From Hoeflea ulvae (GTDB lineage: Bacteria; Pseudomonadota; Alphaproteobacteria; Rhizobiales; Rhizobiaceae): a stretch of DNA of 64,000 nt. Below the pieces are notes generated by a model that was given only the letters and a program-made list of their open reading frames with translations, did not search any database and had not been told where the DNA came from. The translations under genes and the position numbers were made by a program. This document shows, in pieces, positions 54,780 to 64,000 of this stretch. The first letter of the stretch is position 1. Every line of letters begins with the position of its first letter. The stretch is from positions 1,867,501 through 1,931,500 of the forward strand of contig NZ_JAOVZQ010000001.1 of NCBI RefSeq assembly GCF_026619435.1. Reading direction: 5' to 3'.

Positions 54780-55016
54780 GCGGGTCAACCATGGGGTTCG
54801 TGGACATTGGGTTTGCGGCTTTGCCCGTTTCGGGGCTTTCGCAGTGACTTCTAGAGGAAATCTGCCGCTTGGGGGAAGCTTTTTGTGAATTGGACCTCGG
54901 ACCCGCGCGGTTTCGTTGACATCGCAACTAATTGCAGTTCACATGCCGACGTAAATTTCGCCACAATCTGCTCCTTGAAGGGAGCATCTGGACCAATTGT
55001 GATCAAGGATTGTCTG

Positions 55017-55277
55017 ATGCGTTTTGCCATTTCCGCCCTGTTGGCTGTTTCAGCCATGCTTGCCCCGTTTTCCGCCATGGCCCAGAGCGCCGATGCCACC
55101 GGGCTGATCGATGAAATCTCCACCGCGGAGCAGACCATCAAGCTCGACGATGGCAAGGTCTATCAGACACCGGCCGAGTTCAATTTCGATGGTCTCGACA
55201 AGGATGTCGAAGTGGTCATTTTCTACACCGTCGTTGACGGCAAGCGCATGATCAACGATCTCGAACTGGTGCAATAG
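55017..55277 (+). CDS. DUF1344 exported small protein
   Basis: An 86-residue protein with a signal peptide (residues 1-22, AMA|Q) and the compact beta domain of DUF1344, which has the GLIDEISTAEQTIKLDDGKVYQTP and EVVIFYTVVDGKRMINDLEL segments. The family occurs in rhizobia and has no known role. A short hairpin lies in the leader at about 54969-54988, and the start is divergent from aroC. Translation starts at the ATG 55017; frames upstream are open but do not carry homology. Confidence 0.82.
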   Translation: MRFAISALLAVSAMLAPFSAMAQSADATGLIDEISTAEQTIKLDDGKVYQTPAEFNFDGLDKDVEVVIFYTVVDGKRMINDLELVQ

Positions 55278-55315
55278 GCCTCACTCAGCACATTCCCTCA
55301 GGCCTTGCGACCTAG

Positions 55316-55510
55316 CTATTCAGCCGGTTTCAGAAACCCAGCTCGGCGCCGTGACATCGCCTCTGCGGGCCAGAGCTCCTCAACGCTCGAATAGAAGACA
55401 TAGAATGCCGGTATTCCGGCTGGAAGCTCCACCCATGGCAGCTTTGAGCGCGTGAAGATGTGAACGTCCGGCGGCAGGCGGTCCGGAACAGGTCCAGGAA
55501 ATGCCTGGGC
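55316..55510 (-). pseudogene. GFA-family protein, C-terminal remnant
   Basis: A minus-strand frame of about 60 codons ends in TAG at 55316-55318 and reads like the C-terminal end of a glutathione-dependent formaldehyde-activating (GFA, CENP-V) protein: PPDVHIFTRSKLPWVELPAG, then FYSSVEELWPAEAMSRRRA. The N-terminal two-thirds, with the Cys zinc sites, are missing; upstream of about 55510 the frame continues into non-homologous DNA. It seems to be a deletion remnant beside the histidine phosphatase gene. Confidence 0.6.
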
Positions 55511-55548
55511 GCCGGGCGGCAGGGAAGGGCGGTCCGCTCGCGCCGGCG

Positions 55549-56142
55549 TCAGATCCAGCCGATCGTCGAGCCGGAGATCCTCAGGATACGATCCTGCGGC
55601 ACATCGATCATCGAGGCTTCATCGCCGGGCATGCCGCCAATGCGGTTGAACAGCGCCCGGATGATGCCGCCATGGGCAACGCAGACCATCGGGCCGCTGA
55701 CGCTCTCCAGAAATGCATCGACGCGCTGCGCCATCATCTCGTAGCTTTCGGCGCGCTCGCCCGGCGGGCGAAACGTCCATTTGTGATCTTCGCGTTCGGC
55801 CATGATGCCGGGGCTGCTGGCTTCGAGTTCCGCAGGCGTAAAACCTTCCCAGTCACCGAAGCTGACCTCGATCAGCAGCGGCTCGATGCGGTAGGCCTTG
55901 GGATCAAGCCCGGCATTTTCCCGCACCAGTTCCATCGTGTTGCGCGCCCGCGACAAGGGGCTTGAAACCCAGTCGAAGCGGCTGGCATCAAAGCCGGGGA
56001 CAGCGGCCAGTGACTTGCCGTTGAAGGCGGCCTGCTCAAGCCCAAGCGCGTTGAGACCGATGTCGCGCGCGCCCTGCAGCCGGCTCTCCCGGTTGTAGCT
56101 GGTCTCTCCGTGGCGGATGACGAACAGGTCGAGGTCAGGCAT
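55549..56142 (-). CDS. Histidine phosphatase family protein
   Basis: A 197-residue phosphoglycerate-mutase-like protein. The RHGE catalytic motif (FVIRHGETSYNRESRLQG) is at residues 8-11, the second His is in VAHGGIIRAL, and EVSFGDWEG is the typical acid segment. Substrate not known; members include small phosphatases and mutases. It lies 84 bp downstream of fabI on the same strand, a common rhizobial order. Confidence 0.92.
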   Translation of the reverse strand: MPDLDLFVIRHGETSYNRESRLQGARDIGLNALGLEQAAFNGKSLAAVPGFDASRFDWVSSPLSRARNTMELVRENAGLDPKAYRIEPLLIEVSFGDWEGFTPAELEASSPGIMAEREDHKWTFRPPGERAESYEMMAQRVDAFLESVSGPMVCVAHGGIIRALFNRIGGMPGDEASMIDVPQDRILRISGSTIGWI

Positions 56143-56226
56143 GATCAGGTCTCCAAGCTGTATCCAGCTTGTTTTCGCTATTGGCTTCAGGAGGTCCCGG
56201 CCGCAACAGGGCGGCGCGGGAAGGGC

Positions 56227-57039
<813 letters not shown>

Positions 57040-57153
57040 TGCATTCTCCCTTAGATTTGTCGCGCAGGCTATGGCACACAGGGCCTCTGCCCGCAAGTCG
57101 CGCCTGCTTGTGGTGCCGCGCGACGCGCGGCAAACCCTGAGTTGCAACGGGCA

Positions 57154-58176
57154 TCAAACGTACCATGTTTTTCTTTCCGACTGCATCAGATCAATCAGGC
57201 GCTGGTCCGGTTTTTTCGGCAGCATCACCCGCAGATGAACATGCAATGCGCCGCGCCTGCCATTGCCCGTCGGAAGTCCCTTTTCGTTGATGCGCAGCAC
57301 CGTGCCGGACCCGGACCATGGCGGAATCGTGATCCGCAACGGACCGCCCAGCCCCTGGAAGACAACGGAGCCGCCAAGCACGGCTTCGGCAAGATCGACG
57401 GCGTGATCGGCATGGATGTCTGCGCCCGCAGAGCGGAACCGCGGATGGGCCTTGTGGTGCAGTGTGACGATGGCGTCGCCCTGGGCCCAGGGGTCGGGCG
57501 AGGGCACCCGGATCTCGGTCCCGTCGGTCGCGCCTGGCGGCACTGCAAAGGCCACCGTCTCTCCGTTTTCAAAGCTGACTTCGCCTGTATAGCCGGCAAA
57601 TGCCTCTTCGATGCTGATGAACTGGTGCTGATTCTGCGGCGGCAGCTCGGGCGTCGATCCGTGCCGGGTCTTCCACTTGGCGAACAGGTCGTCGAGTGCA
57701 TCGAGCGGGTCCTGATCCATTCCCGGCGCATCGGTCGTGGTGCGCGGACCGGTCGCGCCGGTGGAGGCCGAACTCTCGCGGGCCCGGCGTGCCGCCGCAT
57801 CGCCGAAGATATGGCTGACCATGTCCTCGAAGACATCCGGATCCAGCGGACCGGTGTCCTCTCTATCGGCGCCGCCTGCGGCCGCGGCGGCCATGGCCTG
57901 TTTGAACGCCTTGAACGGATTGGCGGCATAGCCCCGCAGCGGCTTTTGCCTGCGGCGTCCGCGGGCATCGATTTCGCCATCGTCGAATTTGCGGCGCAAG
58001 GCGGGGTTGATCAACAGCTTATAGGCATGCGCGATCTCCGCAAACCGGGGCCCGGCCTGGGGATTGTCCCGGTTCTGATCCGGATGCCATGTCTTGGCGA
58101 GTTGCCTGTAGGCACTCTTGATGGCCTCTGGCCCGGCGGTCTTGTCGACGCCGAGCACCGTGTACGGACTACGCAT
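57154..58176 (-). CDS. DnaJ-like co-chaperone (CbpA type, no zinc finger)
   Basis: A 340-residue protein with an N-terminal J domain (1-70; TWHPDQNRD holds HPD, followed by FAEIAHAYKLL), a low-complexity linker (80-180) and a DnaJ C-terminal substrate domain (190-340) without the Cys-rich zinc finger. It should stimulate DnaK. PYTVLGVDKTAGPEAIKSAY is the J domain start. Compared with CbpA, the linker is long and acidic. Confidence 0.9.
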   Translation of the reverse strand: MRSPYTVLGVDKTAGPEAIKSAYRQLAKTWHPDQNRDNPQAGPRFAEIAHAYKLLINPALRRKFDDGEIDARGRRRQKPLRGYAANPFKAFKQAMAAAAAGGADREDTGPLDPDVFEDMVSHIFGDAAARRARESSASTGATGPRTTTDAPGMDQDPLDALDDLFAKWKTRHGSTPELPPQNQHQFISIEEAFAGYTGEVSFENGETVAFAVPPGATDGTEIRVPSPDPWAQGDAIVTLHHKAHPRFRSAGADIHADHAVDLAEAVLGGSVVFQGLGGPLRITIPPWSGSGTVLRINEKGLPTGNGRRGALHVHLRVMLPKKPDQRLIDLMQSERKTWYV

Positions 58177-58281
58177 GTTACAATTCCCGTATGGGCTTTA
58201 CTCAGGCAAGCCTAGCGGTGATTTGCTAACCATCCGTGTACAAATCCGGAAGCGGGGGAAAAGCGCATATCGCGTGTTGTT

Positions 58282-58740
58282 TCAGCTACCTGCGCGCTCG
58301 AAGCTGATCAGGTCCCAGCCGCCGTCCGGCCGGCGGCAGACGCGGCCATCATACAGCGCCACGCCATCGAATCCGTGACGCGTGGTCTCAAACTCCCGGC
58401 AGGCCCTGGTGCCGTCGCTGACTGTCTCGATCCTGCTCATGACGCCGGCCGACCCGGTCAGCGCATTGGACCAGGGCAGGGGATCGTGCATCCGGCCTTG
58501 CTCCAGCCCGCCGACCAGATCGCGAATCACCATCTCGTCGGACATGATCTCGCTGTCGGCCGACAGCGGGGTGATCGCCGCGGTCGTCATCTGGTCAACC
58601 GACAGCGCCGAGACCGCGGAGGAGCCGCTGCTCATGCAGCCGGTGAGCGCAAGACAGAAAGGCAAGGCCAGCGCCAAAAGCGCGCGGCGGGCTGTGTGGC
58701 CCTTTTCGCGTCTGTCAGCTTCTGTTAGGTCAGGTGTCAC
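58282..58740 (-). CDS. Surface lipoprotein, RT0821/Lpp0805 family
   Basis: A 152-residue lipoprotein with a lipobox LALTGC (cleaved before Cys at about 35) and a C-terminal conserved part (RDLVGGLEQGRMHDPLPWSNA, RACREFETTRHGFDGVALYDGRVCRRPDGGW). The family is described as surface protein in Rickettsia and Legionella; function unknown. A GTG at 58740 is used; the frame runs upstream into the pdxH region but without similarity. The promoter zone is shared with pdxH (37 bp). Confidence 0.8.
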   Translation of the reverse strand: MTPDLTEADRREKGHTARRALLALALPFCLALTGCMSSGSSAVSALSVDQMTTAAITPLSADSEIMSDEMVIRDLVGGLEQGRMHDPLPWSNALTGSAGVMSRIETVSDGTRACREFETTRHGFDGVALYDGRVCRRPDGGWDLISFERAGS

Positions 58741-58777
58741 GTAGCTTCGCTCCAGCCCGGAGGCATGAGACAAGAGT

Positions 58778-59392
58778 ATGACCGAAACAGGGTTAACGAC
58801 TGGTGACTTTACCGAAGCGGCGGAGCCTTTCCGGCTTTTCGCCCAGTGGCTGGACGATGCCACTTCATCCGAACCCAATGATCCCAATGCCTTGGCTCTG
58901 GCAACGGTTGATGCGGATGGAATGCCCGATGTGCGCATGGTGCTGCTCAAGGTGTTTGATCAGCGCGGATTCGTTTTCTACACGAATTTTGAAAGCGCCA
59001 AGGGAACCGAAATCCTGGGCTCCATGAAGGCGGCAATGTGCTTTCACTGGAAGACCCTGCGCCGGCAGGTCCGCATCCGCGGCCCGGTCGAGCAGGTCAG
59101 CGATGCGGAGGCCGATGAATATTACGCCTCGCGTCCGCGCGGCAGCCGCATTGGCGCCTGGGCGTCAAAACAGTCGCGGCCGCTGGAAAGCCGTTTCGCG
59201 CTTGAAAAGGCCGTTGCCGAATACACCGCCAAATATCCGATCGGCGAGATTCCGCGTCCGAAACACTGGTCCGGCTTTCGCATCGTGCCGCAGGCAATCG
59301 AGTTCTGGCACGACCGGCCGTTCCGGTTGCATGACCGCATGGTGTTTGCCCGCAATGGCGATGACTGGGACAAGACCCGGCTTTATCCGTAA
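58778..59392 (+). CDS. pdxH: Pyridoxamine/pyridoxine 5'-phosphate oxidase
   Basis: A 204-residue FMN enzyme that makes pyridoxal 5'-phosphate. [26 protein letters not shown] is the FMN-binding start, followed by [10 protein letters not shown] and the C-terminal [24 protein letters not shown] that contacts FMN and substrate. The ATG at 58778 is the normal start. It diverges from the lipoprotein gene and converges on the deacetylase gene. Confidence 0.96.
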   Translation: MTETGLTTGDFTEAAEPFRLFAQWLDDATSSEPNDPNALALATVDADGMPDVRMVLLKVFDQRGFVFYTNFESAKGTEILGSMKAAMCFHWKTLRRQVRIRGPVEQVSDAEADEYYASRPRGSRIGAWASKQSRPLESRFALEKAVAEYTAKYPIGEIPRPKHWSGFRIVPQAIEFWHDRPFRLHDRMVFARNGDDWDKTRLYP

Positions 59393-59437
59393 TCGAAGGA
59401 ATGCGGCCGTCCGGCGTTCAGAACAGCCTGGGCTGTG

Positions 59438-60490
59438 TCAGTTCAGCGCAAACGGGATGCCTGACGCCAGGGCCCCGACATAGCGGCGTTTTTGGTAATA
59501 GCCGTTGAGCGAAATCCGCGGCAGTGCAAATCTGTCGAGCCGGCTTCCGGGACGCAGAACGCCCGGAATGGTCGTGACCGCCAGGGTGAACCCGAGATCC
59601 GCCGCGGCCTGGAATTCGCGCGGACCGGCAGCGCAACTGCCGCCATAGGGATAGGCCAGGGTTTGCGGCATCTCGCCAGTGATCTCGGCCAGGCGTTCGG
59701 AAGAGCGCAAGATCTCCGAGCGCATCTGTTCCGGCTTCAGGTGAGCCAGGTTCAGATGCCCGATCGTGTGGGCACCCAGACTTGCCAGCGGCGAGGCAGC
59801 CAGTTGCCGCAACTCGCTCTCGTCCATGACTTCCCGGTCCACGATCCCGGTCGGACAAATCCCGGCTGCACGCGCCGTCTGGTCGAGCCGGGACACCATC
59901 GCCGCCTGCTCGGCGCAGGCGAATGTCCGGTGCAAACGGTCAAAGGCTGCGTATTTCTCGGCCATCGAGCGGGTCGGAAGCCCAATTTTGCCGCGGCCGA
60001 AATCAAATCTGAATTCATCGGTGTCGTTGATCAGCTGCTCGGCGGTCTCCCACCACAGCGAATGGGTGCGGTCGACGAAGCCGCCGGAGACAAAGACGGT
60101 ATAGGGCACGCCGTGCTTTTCAAACACCGGGCGCGCATGCACATTATTATCGCGGTAGCCGTCATCCAACGTGAACACCATGGCCGGTCCGGACCTGTCC
60201 GGATTGGCCAGGAACGCGGGAAGATCCTCGAGCGCCACCGGGACATGGCCGTCGGCCTTGAGCTTGGTGATGCTCGCATCGAGGAATTCCGGCGTCACCG
60301 ACAGATGCGCCGTCGGATCGAAGTCCTTGCGGGTGGCGGGACGGACATGATGCAGCGTGAAGATCGCGCCGACGCCGCGCAACCCCGGCATGAAGCCGGA
60401 TTTCGACAGCAGCGACACCGCTTCAAGCCCGGTCTGGATGACGGCGCGCTTGATCATTCTGCGGGCAGCAACTGTGTTTGGTCCGTGCAT
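59438..60490 (-). CDS. Polysaccharide deacetylase (NodB-like)
   Basis: A 350-residue protein with a carbohydrate esterase family 4 fold: VFTLDDGYRDNN is motif 1 (Asp-Asp), and HTIGHLNL holds the His-x3-His pair of motif 2. An extra stretch between them (about 140-230) lengthens the chain. FTLHHVRPAT near the N-terminus and LAYPYGGSCA are further features. It may modify a surface polysaccharide, but no nearby genes make one. Confidence 0.9.
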   Translation of the reverse strand: MHGPNTVAARRMIKRAVIQTGLEAVSLLSKSGFMPGLRGVGAIFTLHHVRPATRKDFDPTAHLSVTPEFLDASITKLKADGHVPVALEDLPAFLANPDRSGPAMVFTLDDGYRDNNVHARPVFEKHGVPYTVFVSGGFVDRTHSLWWETAEQLINDTDEFRFDFGRGKIGLPTRSMAEKYAAFDRLHRTFACAEQAAMVSRLDQTARAAGICPTGIVDREVMDESELRQLAASPLASLGAHTIGHLNLAHLKPEQMRSEILRSSERLAEITGEMPQTLAYPYGGSCAAGPREFQAAADLGFTLAVTTIPGVLRPGSRLDRFALPRISLNGYYQKRRYVGALASGIPFALN

Positions 60491-60577
60491 GAGTCCGATC
60501 CGGTGAGCGCAACAAGCGCCAGAAACCGCTCCGTCCTATCAGATGCAGATTAACTGATGTTAAATCGGATGATCGCT

Positions 60578-61552
60578 CTAGCGGCGGCGCAGCAGGTCGA
60601 CGAGAATGGCGATCAGCACCACGGCGCCGATGATCACCCGCTCCCAATAGCCCGACACATTCATCAAGACGATGCCGTTTGCCAGCACTGCCATCAGCAG
60701 GGCGCCAAACACGGTGCCGACTATGGTGCCTTGCCCGCCCTTGAGACTGGTGCCGCCGATGATGGCTGCGGTGATCGCGCCCATCAGCCAGCCTTCACCG
60801 ACCGAGGGCTGGCCCGAATCCATGCGGCTGGCATAGAGAATGCCGGCCAGCGCCGACAACATGCCGGCAAGCCCGAACACCATGAACTCCACCCGCCAGC
60901 TCCTGATGCCCACCAGTTCGGCTGCTTCGCGGTTGCCGCCGATGGCATAGATGTTGCGGCCGAATCGGGTGCGGGACAGCATGAAGGTCAAGACAGCTGC
61001 CGCGCCCAGAAAGAACAGGACCGGTACCGGCACGCCGAACACGCTGCCCTGGCCGAATACGCGGAAAGTCTCGCCCAGCGGGCGGATCGGGTAGCCCTTG
61101 GTAATGACCAGGGTCAACCCCGCAAAGATTTCCCAGGACGCCAGGGTGACGATGAAGGGATTGAGCCGCAGGACGGCGACGAAGAATCCGTTGATGAAAC
61201 CCAGCCCCATGCCGAACAGTGCGGTCAGTGGCACCACCGCATAGGGGTGAATGCCGGTCTGGGTCAGCACCAGCGAGCCGATGATGGTCGACAGCGCCGC
61301 TGCTGCGCCGAGCGAGAGATCAATGCCGCCGATCAGAAGCACCAGCGTCTGGCCCAGGGCGATCAGGCCGACAAAGGACGCCTGCCTGGCCACGACTCCG
61401 AGATTGTATTGCGACAGGAAGGCCGGTGCGATCAGCGCCAGCACGGTGAAGAGAACAAGCAGGGCGACTAGCACCCCGCTTGCCTCCCATTCCCTCAGGC
61501 GGTTGAGCAGCGGCCGGGCCACAGGGCGTTGCGATGGGGATGTCGGTGTCAT
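60578..61552 (-). CDS. Sugar ABC transporter permease (RbsC type)
   Basis: A membrane permease of 324 residues with about nine or ten hydrophobic segments. GGIDLSLGAAAALS and GRNIYAIGGNREAAELVGI are the RbsC/XylH family motifs; the second is the loop that docks the ATPase. It starts at ATG 61552 (TTG at 61573 overlaps the ATPase stop). Substrate is not known; the closest named types carry ribose, xylose or related sugars. It stands last in a three-gene operon (binding protein, ATPase, permease). Confidence 0.93.
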   Translation of the reverse strand: MTPTSPSQRPVARPLLNRLREWEASGVLVALLVLFTVLALIAPAFLSQYNLGVVARQASFVGLIALGQTLVLLIGGIDLSLGAAAALSTIIGSLVLTQTGIHPYAVVPLTALFGMGLGFINGFFVAVLRLNPFIVTLASWEIFAGLTLVITKGYPIRPLGETFRVFGQGSVFGVPVPVLFFLGAAAVLTFMLSRTRFGRNIYAIGGNREAAELVGIRSWRVEFMVFGLAGMLSALAGILYASRMDSGQPSVGEGWLMGAITAAIIGGTSLKGGQGTIVGTVFGALLMAVLANGIVLMNVSGYWERVIIGAVVLIAILVDLLRRR

Positions 61553-61569
61553 GGCGTTTGTGACCTTCC

Positions 61570-63117
61570 TCAAGACATGGCGATGGCAAGCAGGCTTTCC
61601 GGGGTGGCATCATGCGCATTGACCGTGCCGCGGATGCGCCCCTCATGCATCACGACGATGCGGTCGGAGACGTCGATCACCTCCTGGAGTTCGGACGAGA
61701 TGTAGATGATCGACAGGCCCTTGGCCGTCAGGTCGCGCAGGACGGACTGGATTTCGGTCTTGGCATTGGCGTCGATGCCGCGGGTGGGCTCATCCAGGAT
61801 CAGCACGCGGCTGTTTTTCATCAGCCAGCGCGCGATGATCACCTTTTGCTGGTTGCCGCCGCTCAGGGTGGTGATCGCATCGGAGGGCTGGCCGATCTTG
61901 ATGCTGAGCCGGTCGACATAGGTTCTGACCTGCCGCTCCATCTCGGCAAAGCGCAGGCCGAGAACACCGCGGAACCGGTCGAAGACCGAAACCGCCATGT
62001 TCTCGGTAATGCTCAGCAGGGCGAAAATCCCTTCCTGTTTTCGCTCCTCCGGCAGATAGACCAGTCCATTGGCAATCGCATCGGCAGGATGGCGGAAAAG
62101 CACCGGTTTGCCGAACACGGTGACGGTGCCGGAATCGGCAGTGGTCAGTCCGAACAGGCATTTGCCCAGTTCGGTCCGTCCCGAGCCGACGAGTCCGCCG
62201 ATACCGACGATTTCGCCGCGCCGCAGGTCGAGCGTCACGTCGCTGAACTCGCCCTTGCGGCAGAGTGCCTGGACGTCGAGCACGATGTCATCGGGAATGC
62301 TTTCGACCGGCCGGTGCCGGGCAGGCTTGACCTCGCGCCCGGCCATGAAGCTGACCATCTGGTCCTTGCTGGTCTTGCCCGGATCGAGTTCGACCACGTG
62401 GTGCCCGTCCCGCAGGACCGTGATGCGCTGCGACAGGTCGAGGATTTCGTCGAGACGGTGAGAGATATAGAAAACCGATTTGCCGCTGTCGCGAAAGCGC
62501 CGGATGAACCTGAAGAGCGTGGTGGTTTCGCGCGAAGTCAGCGCGGCCGTCGGCTCGTCGAAAATCAGCACGTCGGCCGAGGTCGAGACGGCTCGGGCGA
62601 TCTGCACAAGCTGTTGTTCGGCCTTGCTGAGGTCTCCGGCCCGGCTGTCCGGATCGATGCTGTCGTCGATCTGGTTGAGCGTGGCGATTGCCCTGTCGCG
62701 GGTGTGGCGCCAGTCGATTGTGCCGGCACGGCCGACCGATTGCATGCCCAGGGCAATATTTTCGAACACGCTGAGCCGGGGGACCAGGTTGATTTCCTGC
62801 GGCGCGATGGCGATTCCGTGCTGCTGGGCCGCGCGCGGGCTGGGAAATGTCACCGGCTGGCCGTTGCACAACAGCGTGCCGGCACTGGGACTGAGCTTGC
62901 CGGAGATGATGTTCATCAGCGTGCTCTTGCCGGCGCCGTTCTCGCCGATGACGGCATGGATCTCGCCCTTGCGCAAGGTCAGGCTCACATCGCTCAGCGC
63001 CTGGACGCTGCCGAACCACTTGTCGATGTTCCGGACTTCAAACTGAACCGCGCTGGCGATGTCGTCCTGTCCGGTCCGGGGGTGTGGCAAGACACCCCCG
63101 GAGGTTTCGTCACTCAC
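61570..63117 (-). CDS. Sugar ABC transporter ATPase (RbsA type, double NBD)
   Basis: A 515-residue protein with two ATPase modules. The first has a Walker A GENGAGKSTLM and a LSKAEQQ signature; the second has GLVGSGRTELG in place of Walker A and LSGGNQQKVIIARWL. RbsA/XylG-type ATPases look like this. A GTG at 63117 is the start, overlapping the binding protein stop by eight bases, so translation is coupled. It drives sugar import together with the permease and binding protein. Confidence 0.94.
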   Translation of the reverse strand: MSDETSGGVLPHPRTGQDDIASAVQFEVRNIDKWFGSVQALSDVSLTLRKGEIHAVIGENGAGKSTLMNIISGKLSPSAGTLLCNGQPVTFPSPRAAQQHGIAIAPQEINLVPRLSVFENIALGMQSVGRAGTIDWRHTRDRAIATLNQIDDSIDPDSRAGDLSKAEQQLVQIARAVSTSADVLIFDEPTAALTSRETTTLFRFIRRFRDSGKSVFYISHRLDEILDLSQRITVLRDGHHVVELDPGKTSKDQMVSFMAGREVKPARHRPVESIPDDIVLDVQALCRKGEFSDVTLDLRRGEIVGIGGLVGSGRTELGKCLFGLTTADSGTVTVFGKPVLFRHPADAIANGLVYLPEERKQEGIFALLSITENMAVSVFDRFRGVLGLRFAEMERQVRTYVDRLSIKIGQPSDAITTLSGGNQQKVIIARWLMKNSRVLILDEPTRGIDANAKTEIQSVLRDLTAKGLSIIYISSELQEVIDVSDRIVVMHEGRIRGTVNAHDATPESLLAIAMS

Positions 63118-64000
63118 CCAACAGGTCCTTGGTCAGGATCTGGGATCCTGTCGAGTGCTCATGCGGTGTGGTGTGATTCTGGTTCTTGGCCACCAGGTAG
63201 CGCACGGTCCAGTAACCGATTTCCCACTGCCGCTGGGCCTTGACGCCGGCGATGACCCCGTCGGAGATGAATTGCAGGGTCTCGGGCAGATCGTCCATGC
63301 CGACGATGGTGATTTCGCCCGCCTTGCCGGCATTCTGCACGGCGCGCGCCGCACCGACGGGATTGGAGGCATTGGAGCCAAAGATCCCCTTGAGGTTCGG
63401 ATTGGCCTGCAGGGCGTTCTCCGTCAGGTTCACGGCCTTTTCCAGGCTGTCGTCATCGGGTTGTTCGAAGACGATCTTGATGTCGGGATAATTGGCAATG
63501 GTTTCCTTGAAGCCCTTCACCCGGGCGGCGTGGTTGGTTGCGGTCAGGCTGCCGGACAGGATGCCCACTTCGCCGGCGCCGCCAATCTTGTCGGCGAGGA
63601 AATCCGCAAGGTCGGCACCGTCCTGATAATCGCCCTTGTGGCCGACAAAGTCGAAATCGTCCGAGCAGAAGGTGTCGAAGGTCATCACATGGACACCTGC
63701 AGCCACGGCTTCGCCGAGCAATTGCACATTGGTCGCGGGATCAAGGCAGGACACCGCCAGTCCATCGGGATGACGGCCGATATTGGTCTCGATGCGACGG
63801 TTGTGATCCGCGACATCAGCCTGCGGCGGCGAATCCCAGACCACTTCGACCGTGATTCCCTGTTCCGCCAGTTCCTCGGCAGCCTTGGTGGCGCCGGCGG
63901 CAACGACTTCGTACCAGGGATGCACCACTTTCGGGATGATGACGATCTGGAGCGGCTTGTCGATCGGCTTGATGAGGCTGCCCTGATCGAATGCAAAAGC
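63110..64000 (-). CDS. Sugar ABC transporter substrate-binding protein (cut by window edge)
   Basis: A periplasmic-binding protein of the RbsB-like class, about 296 C-terminal residues visible. VVHPWYEVVAAGATKAAEEL is the first lobe, CLDPATNVQLLGEAVAAGVHVMTFDTF and GIFGSNASNPVGAARAVQNAG are typical strands. The N-terminus and signal peptide lie past the right edge. It starts an operon with the ATPase and permease. Specificity cannot be told. Confidence 0.9.
   Translation of the reverse strand, partial: AFAFDQGSLIKPIDKPLQIVIIPKVVHPWYEVVAAGATKAAEELAEQGITVEVVWDSPPQADVADHNRRIETNIGRHPDGLAVSCLDPATNVQLLGEAVAAGVHVMTFDTFCSDDFDFVGHKGDYQDGADLADFLADKIGGAGEVGILSGSLTATNHAARVKGFKETIANYPDIKIVFEQPDDDSLEKAVNLTENALQANPNLKGIFGSNASNPVGAARAVQNAGKAGEITIVGMDDLPETLQFISDGVIAGVKAQRQWEIGYWTVRYLVAKNQNHTTPHEHSTGSQILTKDLLGE

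Noticed and set aside
61612..63243. A 543-codon plus-strand frame
   Set aside because: It is antisense to the RbsA-type ATPase, which has both ATPase modules.

Overview
The window is a GC-rich chromosomal segment from an alphaproteobacterium of the Hyphomicrobiales (Rhizobiales), probably in the Rhizobiaceae/Phyllobacteriaceae range. A Hoeflea-like genome would fit, but this is inferred from gene content and not from any search. The pointers are: an F0 ATP synthase operon with a b' subunit and separated from the F1 genes; DUF6101, DUF1344 and HPE1-like secreted proteins; a RibB with a decayed RibA half; TTG and GTG starts placed by good ribosome binding sites; and an intergenic palindromic repeat of the type common in rhizobia (52.46-52.56 kb). 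No tRNA, rRNA, CRISPR array, integrase or intact transposase was seen. Most of the window is ordinary core chromosome.

Layout. 0-5.1 kb: end of a secreted protein gene, a DksA/TraR zinc-finger protein, NnrU, a TPR membrane protein, Der GTPase and a SleB-type cell wall hydrolase. 5.4-8.2 kb: promoter, atpI-atpB-atpE-atpF'-atpF and terminator. 8.2-17.4 kb: rnhB, a radical SAM protein, ispE, a TPR lipid/envelope protein, polyprenyl diphosphate synthase, a tRNA-methyltransferase-like protein and an S49 peptidase whose first codons are out of frame. 17.5-27.8 kb: glyQ and glyS, separated by about 7 kb that holds a PAS-PAS-GGDEF protein, lemA-aroA-DUF2207, a double CDGSH protein and a VOC protein; the 5' end of glyS is duplicated just upstream. 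27.9-34.9 kb: HPE1-like protein, purD, a BLUF photoreceptor, ubiA, DUF6101, an FAD-linked 2-hydroxyacid dehydrogenase and the Sua5/TsaC enzyme. 35-37.5 kb: two tandem paralogues with degenerate GGDEF domains, each behind a copy of the same upstream element. 37.8-40.3 kb: acyl-CoA dehydrogenase and enoyl-CoA hydratase. 40.9-42.1 kb: a gene-free stretch full of inverted repeats.

42.1-48.7 kb: a run on the minus strand with HDAC-like deacetylase, xseB, a frameshifted pirin, dxs, TlyA-type and RlmD/TrmA-type RNA methyltransferases. 49-52.5 kb: a glutamate-receptor-like channel/binding protein, an AlkX-type DNA glycosylase and a PuuD-like amidohydrolase. 52.5-60.5 kb: aroC-ribB, DUF1344, a GFA-family gene remnant, a histidine phosphatase, fabI, a DnaJ-like protein, a lipoprotein, pdxH and a polysaccharide deacetylase. 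60.6-64 kb: a ribose-type sugar ABC transporter, with its binding protein cut by the window edge.

The themes that join genes are isoprenoid and quinone supply (dxs, ispE, polyprenyl synthase, ubiA), ATP synthase, aromatic and cofactor synthesis (aroA, aroC, ribB, pdxH), and signalling (one canonical and two decayed GGDEF proteins, a BLUF protein and a bacterial glutamate-receptor-like protein). The observations most worth following are the two early T5 frameshifts in unrelated genes, the duplicated glyS start with only synonymous changes, the duplicated degenerate GGDEF locus including its control region, and the channel-type receptor with an unusual pore loop.
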